Assembly (NCBI GenBank): GCA_963668615.2
Contig: CAXXCL010000001.1
Location: forward strand, 251,196-315,195
Length of the DNA: 64,000 nt
Reading direction: 5' to 3'
DNA from: JAAYPI01 sp963668615
GTDB taxonomy: Bacteria; Bacteroidota; Bacteroidia; Bacteroidales; Paludibacteraceae
The position numbers were made by a program, and so were the translations under genes. The notes beneath the pieces were generated by a model that was not told the DNA's origin, made no database searches, and saw only the letters and a list, made by a program, of their open reading frames with translations. Every line of letters starts with the position of its first letter. The stretch's first letter is position 1. Positions 36,018 to 45,103 of this stretch are shown here, piece after piece.

Positions 36018-36788
36018 ATGTTTTTTAATTCTATTGTTTTCGGTCCCATAAAAAGCAGAAGATTAGGTACTTCTCTGGGGGTTAATTTACTCCCCGACAA
36101 TGCAAAACTTTGCTCATTTGACTGTGTCTATTGTGAATGCGGTTTGAATGATAATAGTATAAAAAAAGACCCGATTCCTACACGCACCGAGGTAAAAACA
36201 GCTTTAAATCAAGCATTACAAGAATTAAAGTCTCAAAATAAACCTATTGACACCATTACTTTTGCAGGAAATGGAGAGCCAACTATGCACCCGGAATTTA
36301 AAGAGATTATAGAGGACACCATTATTCTTCGCAACCAATATGCAAGTGGTGCTGTCATTTCGGTTTTATCAAATGCGTGGCATATCTCAAATCCCAATAT
36401 TTTTTCTGCCTTACGCAAAATTGATAATAATATTCTAAAGCTTGATAGTGCGATAAAAGAAACCATTATCGTTATAAATCAACCGAACAATACAAACTTT
36501 GAAGTTGAAGATATTATCAAAAATCTCACCAAATTCAATGGAGAATGCATTATCCAAACACTTTTCGTTCGGGGGTACTACAATGGCAAAAAAATCGACA
36601 ATACAACCGAAGAAGAAATCGAAGCATGGCTAAACGCCCTAAAAATAATACAGCCGAAACAAGTCATGATTTATGCAATAGACAGAGCTACTCCTGTTAA
36701 AACATTGGAAAAAATACCGTTGGAAGAACTAAAATCTATTGCTACAAGAGGTAAAAAACTCGGTTTTGACATGACCGTCTCTGCATGA
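36018..36788 (+). CDS. Radical SAM protein
   Basis: A 256-residue protein. The cluster-binding motif is CSFDCVYCECG (CX3CX2C, near residue 31), followed by TFAGNGEPTMHPEF, the GGE-like SAM-binding strand. The start VFGPIKSRRLGTSLGVNLLP resembles the MoaA/NifB-like proteins that are widespread in Bacteroidota. No extra Cys cluster domain is visible, so I cannot name the reaction. It overlaps the next gene by 4 bases (ATGA). Confidence 0.85.
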   Translation: MFFNSIVFGPIKSRRLGTSLGVNLLPDNAKLCSFDCVYCECGLNDNSIKKDPIPTRTEVKTALNQALQELKSQNKPIDTITFAGNGEPTMHPEFKEIIEDTIILRNQYASGAVISVLSNAWHISNPNIFSALRKIDNNILKLDSAIKETIIVINQPNNTNFEVEDIIKNLTKFNGECIIQTLFVRGYYNGKKIDNTTEEEIEAWLNALKIIQPKQVMIYAIDRATPVKTLEKIPLEELKSIATRGKKLGFDMTVSA

Positions 36789-37852
36789 AACCTTCAAAGC
36801 GAATATTGATTTGTCCTCTCAATTGGGGATTAGGTCACGCTTCTCGTTGCATACCTATTATTCGATATTTATTAAACAATGGACATGATGTAATCATTGC
36901 CTCGTGTGGCGTTTCAGGCGAATTGTTACGACAAGAATTTCCGTTATTACAACATGTCAATTTCCCTTCTTTTCGGGTAAGATACAGTCAAAGAAACACA
37001 CAAATATTTGCTATCCTGGGTTGCCTTCCGAATATCATAGAGGTTTCAATCAAAGAACATTTTCAACTAAAAAAATTGGTTAAACAATGGAATATTGACA
37101 TGGTTATTTCCGACAACAGATTTGGCTTATGGAACCAACGGATAACTTCGGTCTATATAACGCACCAATTAATGGTAAAAATGCCAAAATCAGTTCAATT
37201 CATGGAGCCTATTATTTCGCGGTTTCATCGATTTGTCATTGAAAAATATGATTATTGCCTTATTCCGGATTTCTCGGACAAAGAAAATTCGATTGCCGGT
37301 GATTTAACACACAAATACAAACTGCCATCAAACGCAAATTTTATTGGTACAATATCACGTTTTAATAAAAATTCAGAAGACATATTAAGAAAAGAAAAAT
37401 ACAAATCAGATATTCTAATCATCCTATCAGGGATTGAACCTCAAAGGAGTATTTTAGAAAAGGAATTGATCCGAGAAATACAGAAAACAAATCTTTCTAC
37501 TGTATTGATCCAAGGAATTTTTAGCCCCCCAAAAAACATTCGGACAGAAAATAATATAACAATCATCTCCCATGAAACTCAAGATGAGATAGAACAACGT
37601 TTAGCCAATGCAGAAACAATTATTTGCCGTTCCGGCTATAGCAACCTCATGGATTTAATTTCCTTGCAGAAATCCGCAATAATAATACCGACACCCGGAC
37701 AAACAGAACAAGAATACTTGGCCGATTACCTTTCTAAAAAGGATTTTTTTGTTTCTCAATACCAGGACGAAATTAATATTGAGGAAGGAATTAGAAACCT
37801 ATCTTCAAAAAAAATAATGATTCCGAGAGAACCTCTCAAATTACCTTTCTAA
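36785..37852 (+). CDS. MurG-like GT-B glycosyltransferase
   Basis: A 355-residue protein. The N-terminal domain has the glycine-rich CPLNWGLGHASRCIPIIRYLLNNGHDV of GT-B enzymes. The C-terminal domain has TIICRSGYSNLMDLISLQKSAIIIPTPGQTEQEYLADYL, which matches the UDP-sugar site of GT28. Donor and acceptor are unknown. It overlaps the radical SAM gene and ends 7 bases before the convergent upp. Confidence 0.8.
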   Translation: MKPSKRILICPLNWGLGHASRCIPIIRYLLNNGHDVIIASCGVSGELLRQEFPLLQHVNFPSFRVRYSQRNTQIFAILGCLPNIIEVSIKEHFQLKKLVKQWNIDMVISDNRFGLWNQRITSVYITHQLMVKMPKSVQFMEPIISRFHRFVIEKYDYCLIPDFSDKENSIAGDLTHKYKLPSNANFIGTISRFNKNSEDILRKEKYKSDILIILSGIEPQRSILEKELIREIQKTNLSTVLIQGIFSPPKNIRTENNITIISHETQDEIEQRLANAETIICRSGYSNLMDLISLQKSAIIIPTPGQTEQEYLADYLSKKDFFVSQYQDEINIEEGIRNLSSKKIMIPREPLKLPF

Positions 37853-37859
37853 AAAACCT

Positions 37860-38516
37860 CTATATTTTTTGCCCATAAGCCAAATCTCCTGCATCTCCCA
37901 AACCGGGCACAATGTAGGAATGTTCGTTTAACTCAGGATCGATAGCCGCTACCCATAGTGTAATGTTAGTTTCATTTGCAAAATTCTTTTCCAAATAGTC
38001 AATTGCATTTTGACTTGCAATAATGGTCGCAAAATGTATTTCTTTGGGTAATCCTTTTGTTTTTAGAGCATGAAAAGCCAATTCCATCGAAGAACCAGTA
38101 GCCAACATTGGATCGCCTAAAATAAGCGTCTTCCCATCTAAATTAGGAGAAGCGATATATTCAATAAAAACTTCAAATTTTAAGGCATCTTTATACTTTC
38201 TATAAGCTGATATAAAAGCATTTTCTGCCATATCAAAATAAGAAAGAAGTCCTTGATGGAAAGGTAACCCCGCACGAAAGATAGTACCCAAAACAATTTC
38301 GTCATCAAATGTATGAATAGGGGCAACTCCCAATGGAGTTACAACGTTTTTGGAGGAATAACTTAATGATTTGCTTATTTCATAGGCCATGACCTCTCCT
38401 ATTCTTTCAATGTTACGTCTAAACTTTAATCGGTCCTTCTGAATTTCAACTGAACGTATCTGTTCCAAAAAACTATTTAGTACAGAATTATTTTCTGAAA
38501 GATTATGAACTATCAT
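37860..38516 (-). CDS. upp: Uracil phosphoribosyltransferase
   Basis: A 218-residue enzyme for uracil salvage (uracil plus PRPP to UMP). The PRPP loop is ILGDPMLATGSSMELAFHAL, the uracil-binding end is YIVPGLGDAGDLAYG, and VLGTIFRAGLPFHQGLL is typical. Full length. It lies 12 bases after the deacetylase-like gene on the same strand. Confidence 0.95.
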   Translation of the reverse strand: MIVHNLSENNSVLNSFLEQIRSVEIQKDRLKFRRNIERIGEVMAYEISKSLSYSSKNVVTPLGVAPIHTFDDEIVLGTIFRAGLPFHQGLLSYFDMAENAFISAYRKYKDALKFEVFIEYIASPNLDGKTLILGDPMLATGSSMELAFHALKTKGLPKEIHFATIIASQNAIDYLEKNFANETNITLWVAAIDPELNEHSYIVPGLGDAGDLAYGQKI

Positions 38517-38528
38517 ATTACATATTTT

Positions 38529-39878
38529 TTATCTTGACTTTTCTAAAGCGTCCTCTTTGTCATATATCTCTAACAAAGAAATATAGCGAATTGCTTTTTG
38601 GTATTGCTCCCTCCAACCTCTCCAAAAATTGTCATCGGAAAGCGATTCATTATGAAAAAGGGAGACAAATTCACCATTAACCTTTTTTATTTTTTCTGCA
38701 TATTCAGACATAATATCGAAAAGTTCCTCACTATTTTTGCCCATATACTTTTTAAGAGTCACATCCATAATTACCAAAGGGTGCAATTTCAAAGAAGAAA
38801 TTCTATCTTGGGTCAAATCATAAAAATAGAAAGGAGTACTTGTACTCGCTCTAAACCCTGTATAATGGGAGTACCCAAGTGAATAATCACTAGTTATCCC
38901 TATTTGTTCCAACATTCGAAAACTTTGAGGAAACGAAAATTTAAGGAAATGAAACCTATTCATCTGAACTTTCACTTTGGTCAAATTTTCCAACCTCCTT
39001 TTCTCTTGGATGAGTTTTTTTATATTCAAATCAACACTATACGAAGGATGGAAACCAACGATAAGAGTGCGATAAAAAATCCTTTTGATTCTGTAGTACG
39101 GATGATAAAAAGAGTACCCATCATACTTACCTCTAGGACCGACATGAAGAAAAAAGACAGGTATTACTCCATTTTTATTATGTATATCAACAATATAACT
39201 AACATTAAAAAAAGGATCCTCCTCTAAATGCAACAAAACTCTCAATTGGAATCTAAAACCAGGCCAATTCCCCTTAAAAAGCTTCTGTGCCATTCTGAAG
39301 AGATTGACACACAAAAATTTAGATCTAAATTTATAGACATGGTCGATATCAACTGTTGGGCAAAAACGGAAACGAGATTTTTCTTTCGTCTTAAAATCAG
39401 AAAATTTCTTGACCAATAAACCCTCGAGTAAATAAGCCCATTGATCAACTAGTGGTTCATCTAAGAAATTATTTCTAAAAGCTAAACTATTTTCAGCCTT
39501 ATACCTTCCATGCTCATCCAAATCGAAATTTTCATATTCTTCGTATCTGGTAATCAAATAAAAAGCGGCAGAAAACATATCAAAAGGTAAATCAAAATCA
39601 GGGGAAGACGCTTTAAAAAATATCTTAGTATTACTCCACTCAGTAACCTCTGGAAAAATTTCTCTTATACCTTTCGAAAATAGTAAACCATTGGGTTCAA
39701 TAGTAAATGCATTTGGAACTTTTTGTGCTCGACTATAACAAATAACTGGAATTACACTTTCCTCTGCGACCTCAATTTTGTTCGTAAAAGAGACCTCCAC
39801 CTTGAGAATATCCCGAAAAATATGTTCAAAGATGTACTTTACGCGAGGTGTATATTTTTCTGTATAAACCAGTACCAT
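38529..39878 (-). CDS. Polysaccharide deacetylase-like protein
   Basis: A 449-residue protein from the ATG at 39878. I chose this start because MVLVYTEKYTPRVKYIFEHIF is a typical beginning and it does not overlap radC, while the frame also opens earlier. The central motif CPTVDIDHVYKFRS resembles the Asp motif of NodB-like deacetylases. HVGPRGKYDGYSFYHPYYRIKR, VGFHPSYS and TSDYSLGYSHYTGFRAST follow the barrel, and VSLFHNESLSD is near the end. There is no signal peptide. Probably cell-surface polysaccharide metabolism; substrate unknown. Confidence 0.72.
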   Translation of the reverse strand: MVLVYTEKYTPRVKYIFEHIFRDILKVEVSFTNKIEVAEESVIPVICYSRAQKVPNAFTIEPNGLLFSKGIREIFPEVTEWSNTKIFFKASSPDFDLPFDMFSAAFYLITRYEEYENFDLDEHGRYKAENSLAFRNNFLDEPLVDQWAYLLEGLLVKKFSDFKTKEKSRFRFCPTVDIDHVYKFRSKFLCVNLFRMAQKLFKGNWPGFRFQLRVLLHLEEDPFFNVSYIVDIHNKNGVIPVFFLHVGPRGKYDGYSFYHPYYRIKRIFYRTLIVGFHPSYSVDLNIKKLIQEKRRLENLTKVKVQMNRFHFLKFSFPQSFRMLEQIGITSDYSLGYSHYTGFRASTSTPFYFYDLTQDRISSLKLHPLVIMDVTLKKYMGKNSEELFDIMSEYAEKIKKVNGEFVSLFHNESLSDDNFWRGWREQYQKAIRYISLLEIYDKEDALEKSR

Positions 39879-39885
39879 ATAAATT

Positions 39886-40584
39886 CTACAATAAATTTTG
39901 GTCAGCAAAACTAAAATAACTTTCACCTGATATTATGATGTGATCCAATACAGCTATATCGAAAAGTTTAGCTCCTTCTCTAATCTTATCAGTTATCATT
40001 TTATCTTCCTTGCTAGGAGCATTTGTACCTGATGGATGATTATGACACAAAATCAAAGCCGAAGCCGTATACTGGATGGCATATTTGAAAATAATGCGGC
40101 AATCTACAACCGTCTGAGAAACACCTCCGCTTGAAACCTTCATTTTAGCCATCACCTTGTTTCCTCTATTCAAGAGCAAAATCCAAAACTCTTCATGCGG
40201 CAAATCAGACAAAATCGGATAAAAAAATTCCGCAACCTGCTGACTTGATTGTATCGAACTTTGCACCGAAAGGGTTGTCTTTTTTCTCCTTCTTCCTAGC
40301 TCTAAAGCTGCTACAATACTAATTGCCTTTGCATCCCCAATACCTTTTACCTCTTTGGTCAATTCCTTAACAGTAAATTTACTCAACTCATTTAAATCAT
40401 TATGAGCCTGCAACAACAATTTTTTTCCTAATTCAACGGCTGTTTCGTTGCGAGTTCCCGAGCCAATAATAATAGCAATAAGTTCAGCGTCTGTAAGAGA
40501 AAAAATTCCTTTTTGTAATAATTTCTCCCTCGGCCTATCCTCTTCCGACCATTGCTTAATGCTAAGATTTTTATTTTGTAACAT
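39886..40584 (-). CDS. radC: DNA repair protein RadC
   Basis: A 232-residue JAB/MPN-family protein. A helix-hairpin-helix-like N-terminus (REKLLQKGIFSLTDAELIAIIIGSG) precedes the JAMM metalloprotease motif in ILCHNHPSGTNAPSKED and LDHIIISG. RadC's role in repair is not well established. The promoter is very close to the start codon (see 40592-40622). It is the first gene of the radC-deacetylase-upp run. Confidence 0.93.
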   Translation of the reverse strand: MLQNKNLSIKQWSEEDRPREKLLQKGIFSLTDAELIAIIIGSGTRNETAVELGKKLLLQAHNDLNELSKFTVKELTKEVKGIGDAKAISIVAALELGRRRKKTTLSVQSSIQSSQQVAEFFYPILSDLPHEEFWILLLNRGNKVMAKMKVSSGGVSQTVVDCRIIFKYAIQYTASALILCHNHPSGTNAPSKEDKMITDKIREGAKLFDIAVLDHIIISGESYFSFADQNLL

Positions 40585-40591
40585 TTACTTT

Positions 40592-40622
40592 CAAAAATAC
40601 ATTTTTTAAGATATAGAACAAA
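40592..40622 (-). promoter_or_regulatory. Bacteroidota-type promoter next to radC
   Basis: On the minus strand TTTG (40622-40619), a 19-base spacer and TATTTTTG (40599-40592) match the consensus exactly. The radC ATG begins at 40584, only seven bases after the -7 element, so the transcript would be almost leaderless. Confidence 0.6.
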
Positions 40623-40653
40623 ATATTATTAATTATTTCGTATAATAAAACAA

Positions 40654-40685
40654 AAAAGGCTTCTCTGAAATTCAGAAAGCCTTTT
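40654..40685 (-). terminator. Terminator after rpsT
   Basis: Outer arms 40654-40662 and 40677-40685 pair perfectly (9 pairs), with a six-pair inner stem after a bulged C. On the minus strand it ends in T-rich sequence. It lies 25 bases downstream of the rpsT stop. Confidence 0.78.
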
Positions 40686-40709
40686 CCATTAATTTTAAAA
40701 AACAAAATA

Positions 40710-40964
40710 TTAATCCAACTTATTCACGCGCAAAGCTAACTTTGATTTCAAATTATTAGCTTTATTCTTATGAATGATACTTTTCTTTGCTAACTTATCC
40801 AACATTGCAATAACCGTAGGCAACAAAGCTTGTGCTTCTTCTTTCTGACGCATAGAACGCAAAGTTCTTACGGCATTACGAGCTGTTTTAGCATAATACT
40901 TATTATGCAACCTTCTTTTTTCGGTCTGTCGAATTCTTTTTTCTGATGATTTATGATTTGCCAT
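40710..40964 (-). CDS. rpsT: 30S ribosomal protein S20
   Basis: An 84-residue, very basic helical protein that binds 16S rRNA. It begins MANHKSSEKRIRQTEKRRLHN, the usual S20 start, so I chose the ATG at 40964 over one three codons upstream. KLAKKSIIHKNKANNLKSKLA is the conserved C-terminal part. It lies 26 bases downstream of tRNA-Glu and probably shares its transcript. Confidence 0.95.
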   Translation of the reverse strand: MANHKSSEKRIRQTEKRRLHNKYYAKTARNAVRTLRSMRQKEEAQALLPTVIAMLDKLAKKSIIHKNKANNLKSKLALRVNKLD

Positions 40965-40990
40965 CTTTTTCAAATAAATTATAAACTTTG

Positions 40991-41062
40991 TAGCCCCTAG
41001 GGGAATCGAACCCCTCTTTCAAGAATGAAAATCTTGCGTCCTAACCGATAGACGAAGGGGCC
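40991..41062 (-). tRNA. tRNA-Glu (TTC)
   Basis: A complete 72-base cloverleaf on the minus strand. The acceptor stem GGCCCCT pairs with AGGGGCT, the anticodon is TTC in the loop TTTTCAT with stem CAAGA/TCTTG, and the T-arm is AGGGG/CCCCT. CCA is not encoded. Confidence 0.94.
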
Positions 41063-41105
41063 ATCGGTGCAACCTATCAGAGGACGTAATCCCCAATTGC
41101 GGGTG

Positions 41106-41136
41106 CAAATATACGCCTCTTTTTCATTTCTGCAAA
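41106..41136 (-). promoter_or_regulatory. Bacteroidota-type promoter for tRNA-Glu and rpsT
   Basis: On the minus strand TTTG (41136-41133), a 19-base spacer and TATATTTG (41113-41106) match the consensus. The tRNA starts 44 bases downstream. Confidence 0.72.
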
Positions 41137-41173
41137 ATTTTATTTGCTTTTTTTAAAAAATATATAAAGAGCT

Positions 41174-41788
41174 CTATCCATAGAGATTATATAGGGGATA
41201 AATACCCATAAAGAGGACTCCTACAAAAAACCCGGCAACCAATTGACAAGGGGTATGTGCCTTTAGTCGCAAGCGAGACCAAGCAATCAACCCTGCACAA
41301 AAAACAACGGTTATATATAACCACATCTCATTTTGATGGAAATAATACGTAATCGCAAAAACAGCTCCGGTTAAGCCTCCAATGGCACTCATATGAGCAC
41401 TGATCTTCCATTTTGTATTCACCACCATAACAACAGCTAAAGAAAGTACGAGTCCTAAAACCAAATAAATCATGAAAGGTGGCACCCGTAAAAAGAAATA
41501 GAAAACAACGAGTAATGATGTACTGAGAAAACTGTAAAGGTATGGAAGAAATCGCTCTTTGCGATCTGATATTTGGAGAGTATTTACCTTCCCCTTTTTA
41601 TAGAGAATGATAATAATAAATAATGGCAATACGCAACAAAAAAGCACAGGAGCTCCCAACACAAATAACTTACCATACTGATTATACATGAACAAATAGG
41701 GAGAATTTGCCAACAACAAAACTCCATATATTGGGATAAAAAGGGGTTGAAATAGTATGCTTATAATCTGGGCAATTGTTTTTTCCAT
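41174..41788 (-). CDS. PAP2-superfamily membrane protein
   Basis: A 204-residue protein with about six membrane segments. The phosphatase motifs are partial: KWKISAHMSAIGG matches the SGH-type motif 2, and WSRLRLKAHTPCQLVAGFFVG matches motif 3 (SRxxxxxHxxxD), with Gln where Asp is usual. The first KX6RP motif is not obvious. The family acts on lipid phosphates such as undecaprenyl pyrophosphate, but the altered motifs leave catalysis uncertain. It ends an ispG-containing run on the minus strand (15-base gap). Confidence 0.75.
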   Translation of the reverse strand: MEKTIAQIISILFQPLFIPIYGVLLLANSPYLFMYNQYGKLFVLGAPVLFCCVLPLFIIIILYKKGKVNTLQISDRKERFLPYLYSFLSTSLLVVFYFFLRVPPFMIYLVLGLVLSLAVVMVVNTKWKISAHMSAIGGLTGAVFAITYYFHQNEMWLYITVVFCAGLIAWSRLRLKAHTPCQLVAGFFVGVLFMGIYPLYNLYG

Positions 41789-41803
41789 ATTTGTGTTTTT
41801 AAA

Positions 41804-43672
41804 CTATTCTTTTTCTTGCCAATCTCCGTTATCCTTGATAAGTTGTATGAGTTTTTCCACGGCATTTGATTCAGGAATATTCCTTTCCATGCAAATTTGT
41901 TTTTTATATAGGCTGATTGTTCCCTTTCCTGCTCCTACATATCCATAATCAGCATCAGCCATTTCACCGGGTCCATTCACGATGCAACCCATAATGCCTA
42001 TCTTCAGTTTTTTCAGATGACCGGTTTCTGCCTTGATTGTAGCAATAGCTGCTTGTATATCAAATAATGTTCTCCCACAACTGGGACAAGAGATATATTC
42101 TGTTTTACTCATCCTTGCACGGGTAGCTTGCAAAATAGAGAATGACAAAGCAATTATTTCAGACATTTGCACATTACCTCTACTTTCAATAGAGATTCCA
42201 TCTCCAAATCCATCTAAGAAAAAAACTCCCAAATCTATGCTCGCTTTTATTTGTAATAATGCTATATCCGAATCTGTAAATTTTCGAGCCAGAATGACGC
42301 TGTTTTTAATTTTGCGAGTATAAAAAGAGGCAAAAACGGCTCGTCCTTCTCCTAAAGTATTTATGTGTTCTAATTCCAGATAAACTACTACATTGGGGGT
42401 TCTCTCCAAAAATTGAATTACTTCATCGGTAATTTCAGAATATTTCAGTTTCAAAAAAATTATGGATGCTTTATTCTTTGGGATATTAGAGAAAGTCCGG
42501 GCGGAAAACATAGGATAGGTGTTTTCTTCTGCCTTCCAATTTTCACTATCCAAGATTTGAGGGATATTTTTCAAACCATGTCCGACATTTTTCCTACCAG
42601 AATAAACAAAATCTGGCAAAGGAGACTTATTATCAAAACAACATTGTTCAAAAGATTCCGTTATATCTAAAATAACAACAGGAGATTGCCCACCTCCGAT
42701 ATTTTGAACGGCAGTTGACTCTCTTTTTTGAAAATTGTACGGATGAAAAAAATCTGTATGAAAAGCATGTTCTATTTTCTCCGCATGCTTTCTTCTTTCG
42801 ATGAAATCAACAATTTTGCGTGCTACAGGTATTTCATTTTGTGGATTTTCACTTAAAGAAACACGAATAGTGTCTCCAATGCCATCGGACAATAAGGATC
42901 CGATTCCGACTGCCGACTTCACTCTACCATCTTCTCCATCACCAGCCTCCGTAACACCCAAATGGAGGGGAAAATGCATATTTTCTTTGTCCATCGTTGC
43001 TACCAATAGACGAACAGTGTGCACCATTACCAACGTATTGGAAGCTTTAATAGAGATAACGACATTTTGAAAATTTTGTTCCACACAAATACGCAAAAAT
43101 TCCATGCACGAGAAAACCATTCCCTCCGGAGTATCTCCATACCGACTCATAATCCTATCGCTGAGCGAGCCATGGTTGACTCCGATACGTACAGCGGTAT
43201 TATTTTTTTTACAAATATCGATAAAAGGAATAAATTTTGCTCGTATCTTATTAATTTCCAAAATATACTCTGCATCAGTATATTCAAACTTTTTAAAAGT
43301 TTTTACACTATCAACATAATTGCCAGGATTAACACGCACCTTTTCGACATACAATGCAGCTACATCGGCAACTTTCGGGTTAAAATGGACATCAGCAACA
43401 AGAGGCACGAAAACATTTTTTCGTGCCAAAGCAGCCTTAATATTCTGCAAATTTTCTGCTTCACGCACACCTTGAGTTGTTAAACGCACATATTCTCCAC
43501 CTGCATTGGCTATTTCAATACATTGATTAACACTTCCTTGAGTATCCAATGTGGAAGTATTGGTCATTGATTGCAAACGAACAGGATTTTTTCCACCAAG
43601 AGGGACATTTCCTATTGCCACCTCATCGGAATGACGTCGTGAATAATTAAAAAGGTCTAAGCAATAATTCAT
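41804..43672 (-). CDS. ispG: 4-hydroxy-3-methylbut-2-enyl-diphosphate synthase (long form)
   Basis: A 622-residue enzyme of the MEP isoprenoid pathway. The N-terminal TIM barrel carries RLQSMTNTSTLDTQGSVNQC, PLVADVHFNP, VRVNPGNY and RIGVNHGSLSDR. The C-terminal iron-sulfur domain has CPSCGRTLFDIQ and GIMGCIVNGPGEMADADYG, which hold the cluster Cys and Glu. The length reflects an insert of roughly 250 residues between them, as in Bacteroidota and plant IspG. It lies 9 bases after murF. Confidence 0.96.
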   Translation of the reverse strand: MNYCLDLFNYSRRHSDEVAIGNVPLGGKNPVRLQSMTNTSTLDTQGSVNQCIEIANAGGEYVRLTTQGVREAENLQNIKAALARKNVFVPLVADVHFNPKVADVAALYVEKVRVNPGNYVDSVKTFKKFEYTDAEYILEINKIRAKFIPFIDICKKNNTAVRIGVNHGSLSDRIMSRYGDTPEGMVFSCMEFLRICVEQNFQNVVISIKASNTLVMVHTVRLLVATMDKENMHFPLHLGVTEAGDGEDGRVKSAVGIGSLLSDGIGDTIRVSLSENPQNEIPVARKIVDFIERRKHAEKIEHAFHTDFFHPYNFQKRESTAVQNIGGGQSPVVILDITESFEQCCFDNKSPLPDFVYSGRKNVGHGLKNIPQILDSENWKAEENTYPMFSARTFSNIPKNKASIIFLKLKYSEITDEVIQFLERTPNVVVYLELEHINTLGEGRAVFASFYTRKIKNSVILARKFTDSDIALLQIKASIDLGVFFLDGFGDGISIESRGNVQMSEIIALSFSILQATRARMSKTEYISCPSCGRTLFDIQAAIATIKAETGHLKKLKIGIMGCIVNGPGEMADADYGYVGAGKGTISLYKKQICMERNIPESNAVEKLIQLIKDNGDWQEKE

Positions 43673-43681
43673 ATTTTTATA

Positions 43682-44980
43682 TTACAAGCAATCCACTACA
43701 GATTCCATTTTCATACTTCTTGACCCTTTTATCAAAATGTAATTGTCTACTATTGGATTAACTTTCAAATAGGCAATTAATTCATCCGTGGTTTGAAAAA
43801 TAGAAAATTTGGAAAAAACTACACTAAAATTCTTTCCTACAAGAAAAACGTTTTGAAAAGCACTCCTATTGAGCAAATCAACAATTTTTTGATGTTCGTA
43901 TTTAGCATCGTTTCCCAATTCGAACATATCTCCTAAAATAACAGTCTTGCTTTTGTCGGTTTGTATATTCTTAAAATTTCGTAAAGCAGCATCCATACTG
44001 GTTGGATTCGCATTATAAGAATCTAGTATCAGCTCATTCTTTTCGGTTTTTTTGAGTTGGGAACGATTGTTTTCGGGGGTATAATCTTCGAGTCCTTTTT
44101 TTATGGCTTGTTGCGAAACTCCAAAATATGAGCCAATGCAGACAGCTGATAATAAGTTGGATAAATTATATTCACCTATCAACTTTGTTGATATGACATT
44201 CTGATTCGAGGAACCCTGTTGCCAAACAAAAGAGACGAAAGGAGATGCAGATACAATTTTGCCCGACACATAAAAGCCTTCATTTGTGCCATAGATTATT
44301 TTTTCTATTCCTTCAGACATTCTTTGCAAATAGGGATTTTCTCCATCGATGAAAATTTTACCATTTTTAGCTTTTATAAAATCATACAACTCTTTTTTCG
44401 TATTCATTACCCCTTCAAAAGAGCCAAACCCTTCGAGATGGGCTTTGCCAACATTCGTAATCAACCCATAATCAGGCAAAGCTATATTTACCAAAGTTTT
44501 AATTTCCCCAGGATGATTCGCTCCCATCTCAACAATTGCAAATTCAGTTTTATCAGTCATTCCAAGCAAGGTCAATGGGACACCGATATGGTTATTCAAA
44601 TTTCCATGGGTATAGTGCAAATTGTATTTTTGTTTTAACACAGCGGCACAAAGCTCTTTTGTTGTTGTTTTTCCGTTTGTACCTGTAATAGCCAAAATGG
44701 GCAACCCCAATTTTTTTCGATGAAATCGAGCCAAATCTTGAAGAGCGGTCAAACAATCATCGACCAAAAGAAACCTGTCATCCACAACATATTCAGGTTC
44801 ATCGACCACGGCAAGGACAGATCCTTTTTCAAGAGCAGAAAGAGCGAATTTATTTCCATTAAACGATTCTCCTTTCAATGCAAAGAAAATGGAGTTCTCA
44901 GGACAAATTCGGCTATCAATTGTAATAGTAGGGGATAGTATAAAACGCCTGTAAAGTTCTTCTATGTTCATCTTAGACAA
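43682..44980 (-). CDS. murF: UDP-MurNAc-tripeptide--D-Ala-D-Ala ligase
   Basis: A 432-residue Mur ligase that adds D-Ala-D-Ala to the peptidoglycan precursor. The ATP site is AITGTNGKTTTKEL (near residue 100), followed by NLNNHIGVPLTLL, VEMGANHPGEI and LDSYNANPTSMDAAL. Full length. A TACTTTTG lies upstream on the minus strand (45000-44993). It may share a transcript with ispG. Confidence 0.96.
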   Translation of the reverse strand: MSKMNIEELYRRFILSPTITIDSRICPENSIFFALKGESFNGNKFALSALEKGSVLAVVDEPEYVVDDRFLLVDDCLTALQDLARFHRKKLGLPILAITGTNGKTTTKELCAAVLKQKYNLHYTHGNLNNHIGVPLTLLGMTDKTEFAIVEMGANHPGEIKTLVNIALPDYGLITNVGKAHLEGFGSFEGVMNTKKELYDFIKAKNGKIFIDGENPYLQRMSEGIEKIIYGTNEGFYVSGKIVSASPFVSFVWQQGSSNQNVISTKLIGEYNLSNLLSAVCIGSYFGVSQQAIKKGLEDYTPENNRSQLKKTEKNELILDSYNANPTSMDAALRNFKNIQTDKSKTVILGDMFELGNDAKYEHQKIVDLLNRSAFQNVFLVGKNFSVVFSKFSIFQTTDELIAYLKVNPIVDNYILIKGSRSMKMESVVDCL

Positions 44981-45103
44981 TATTATATCTTACAAAAGTA
45001 AAAAAAGCATTGCAATTATCTGAAAAAAACATAAAAAAAACCGTCTTGATATAAAAAAGGCTACCTTTGTGAAAACGTTATAACGAATTTAAACTCACAT
45101 CTT

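Noticed and set aside
43019..43483. 154-codon plus-strand frame over ispG
   Set aside because: Antisense to conserved ispG and rich in His/Asn/Ile, as expected for a shadow frame.
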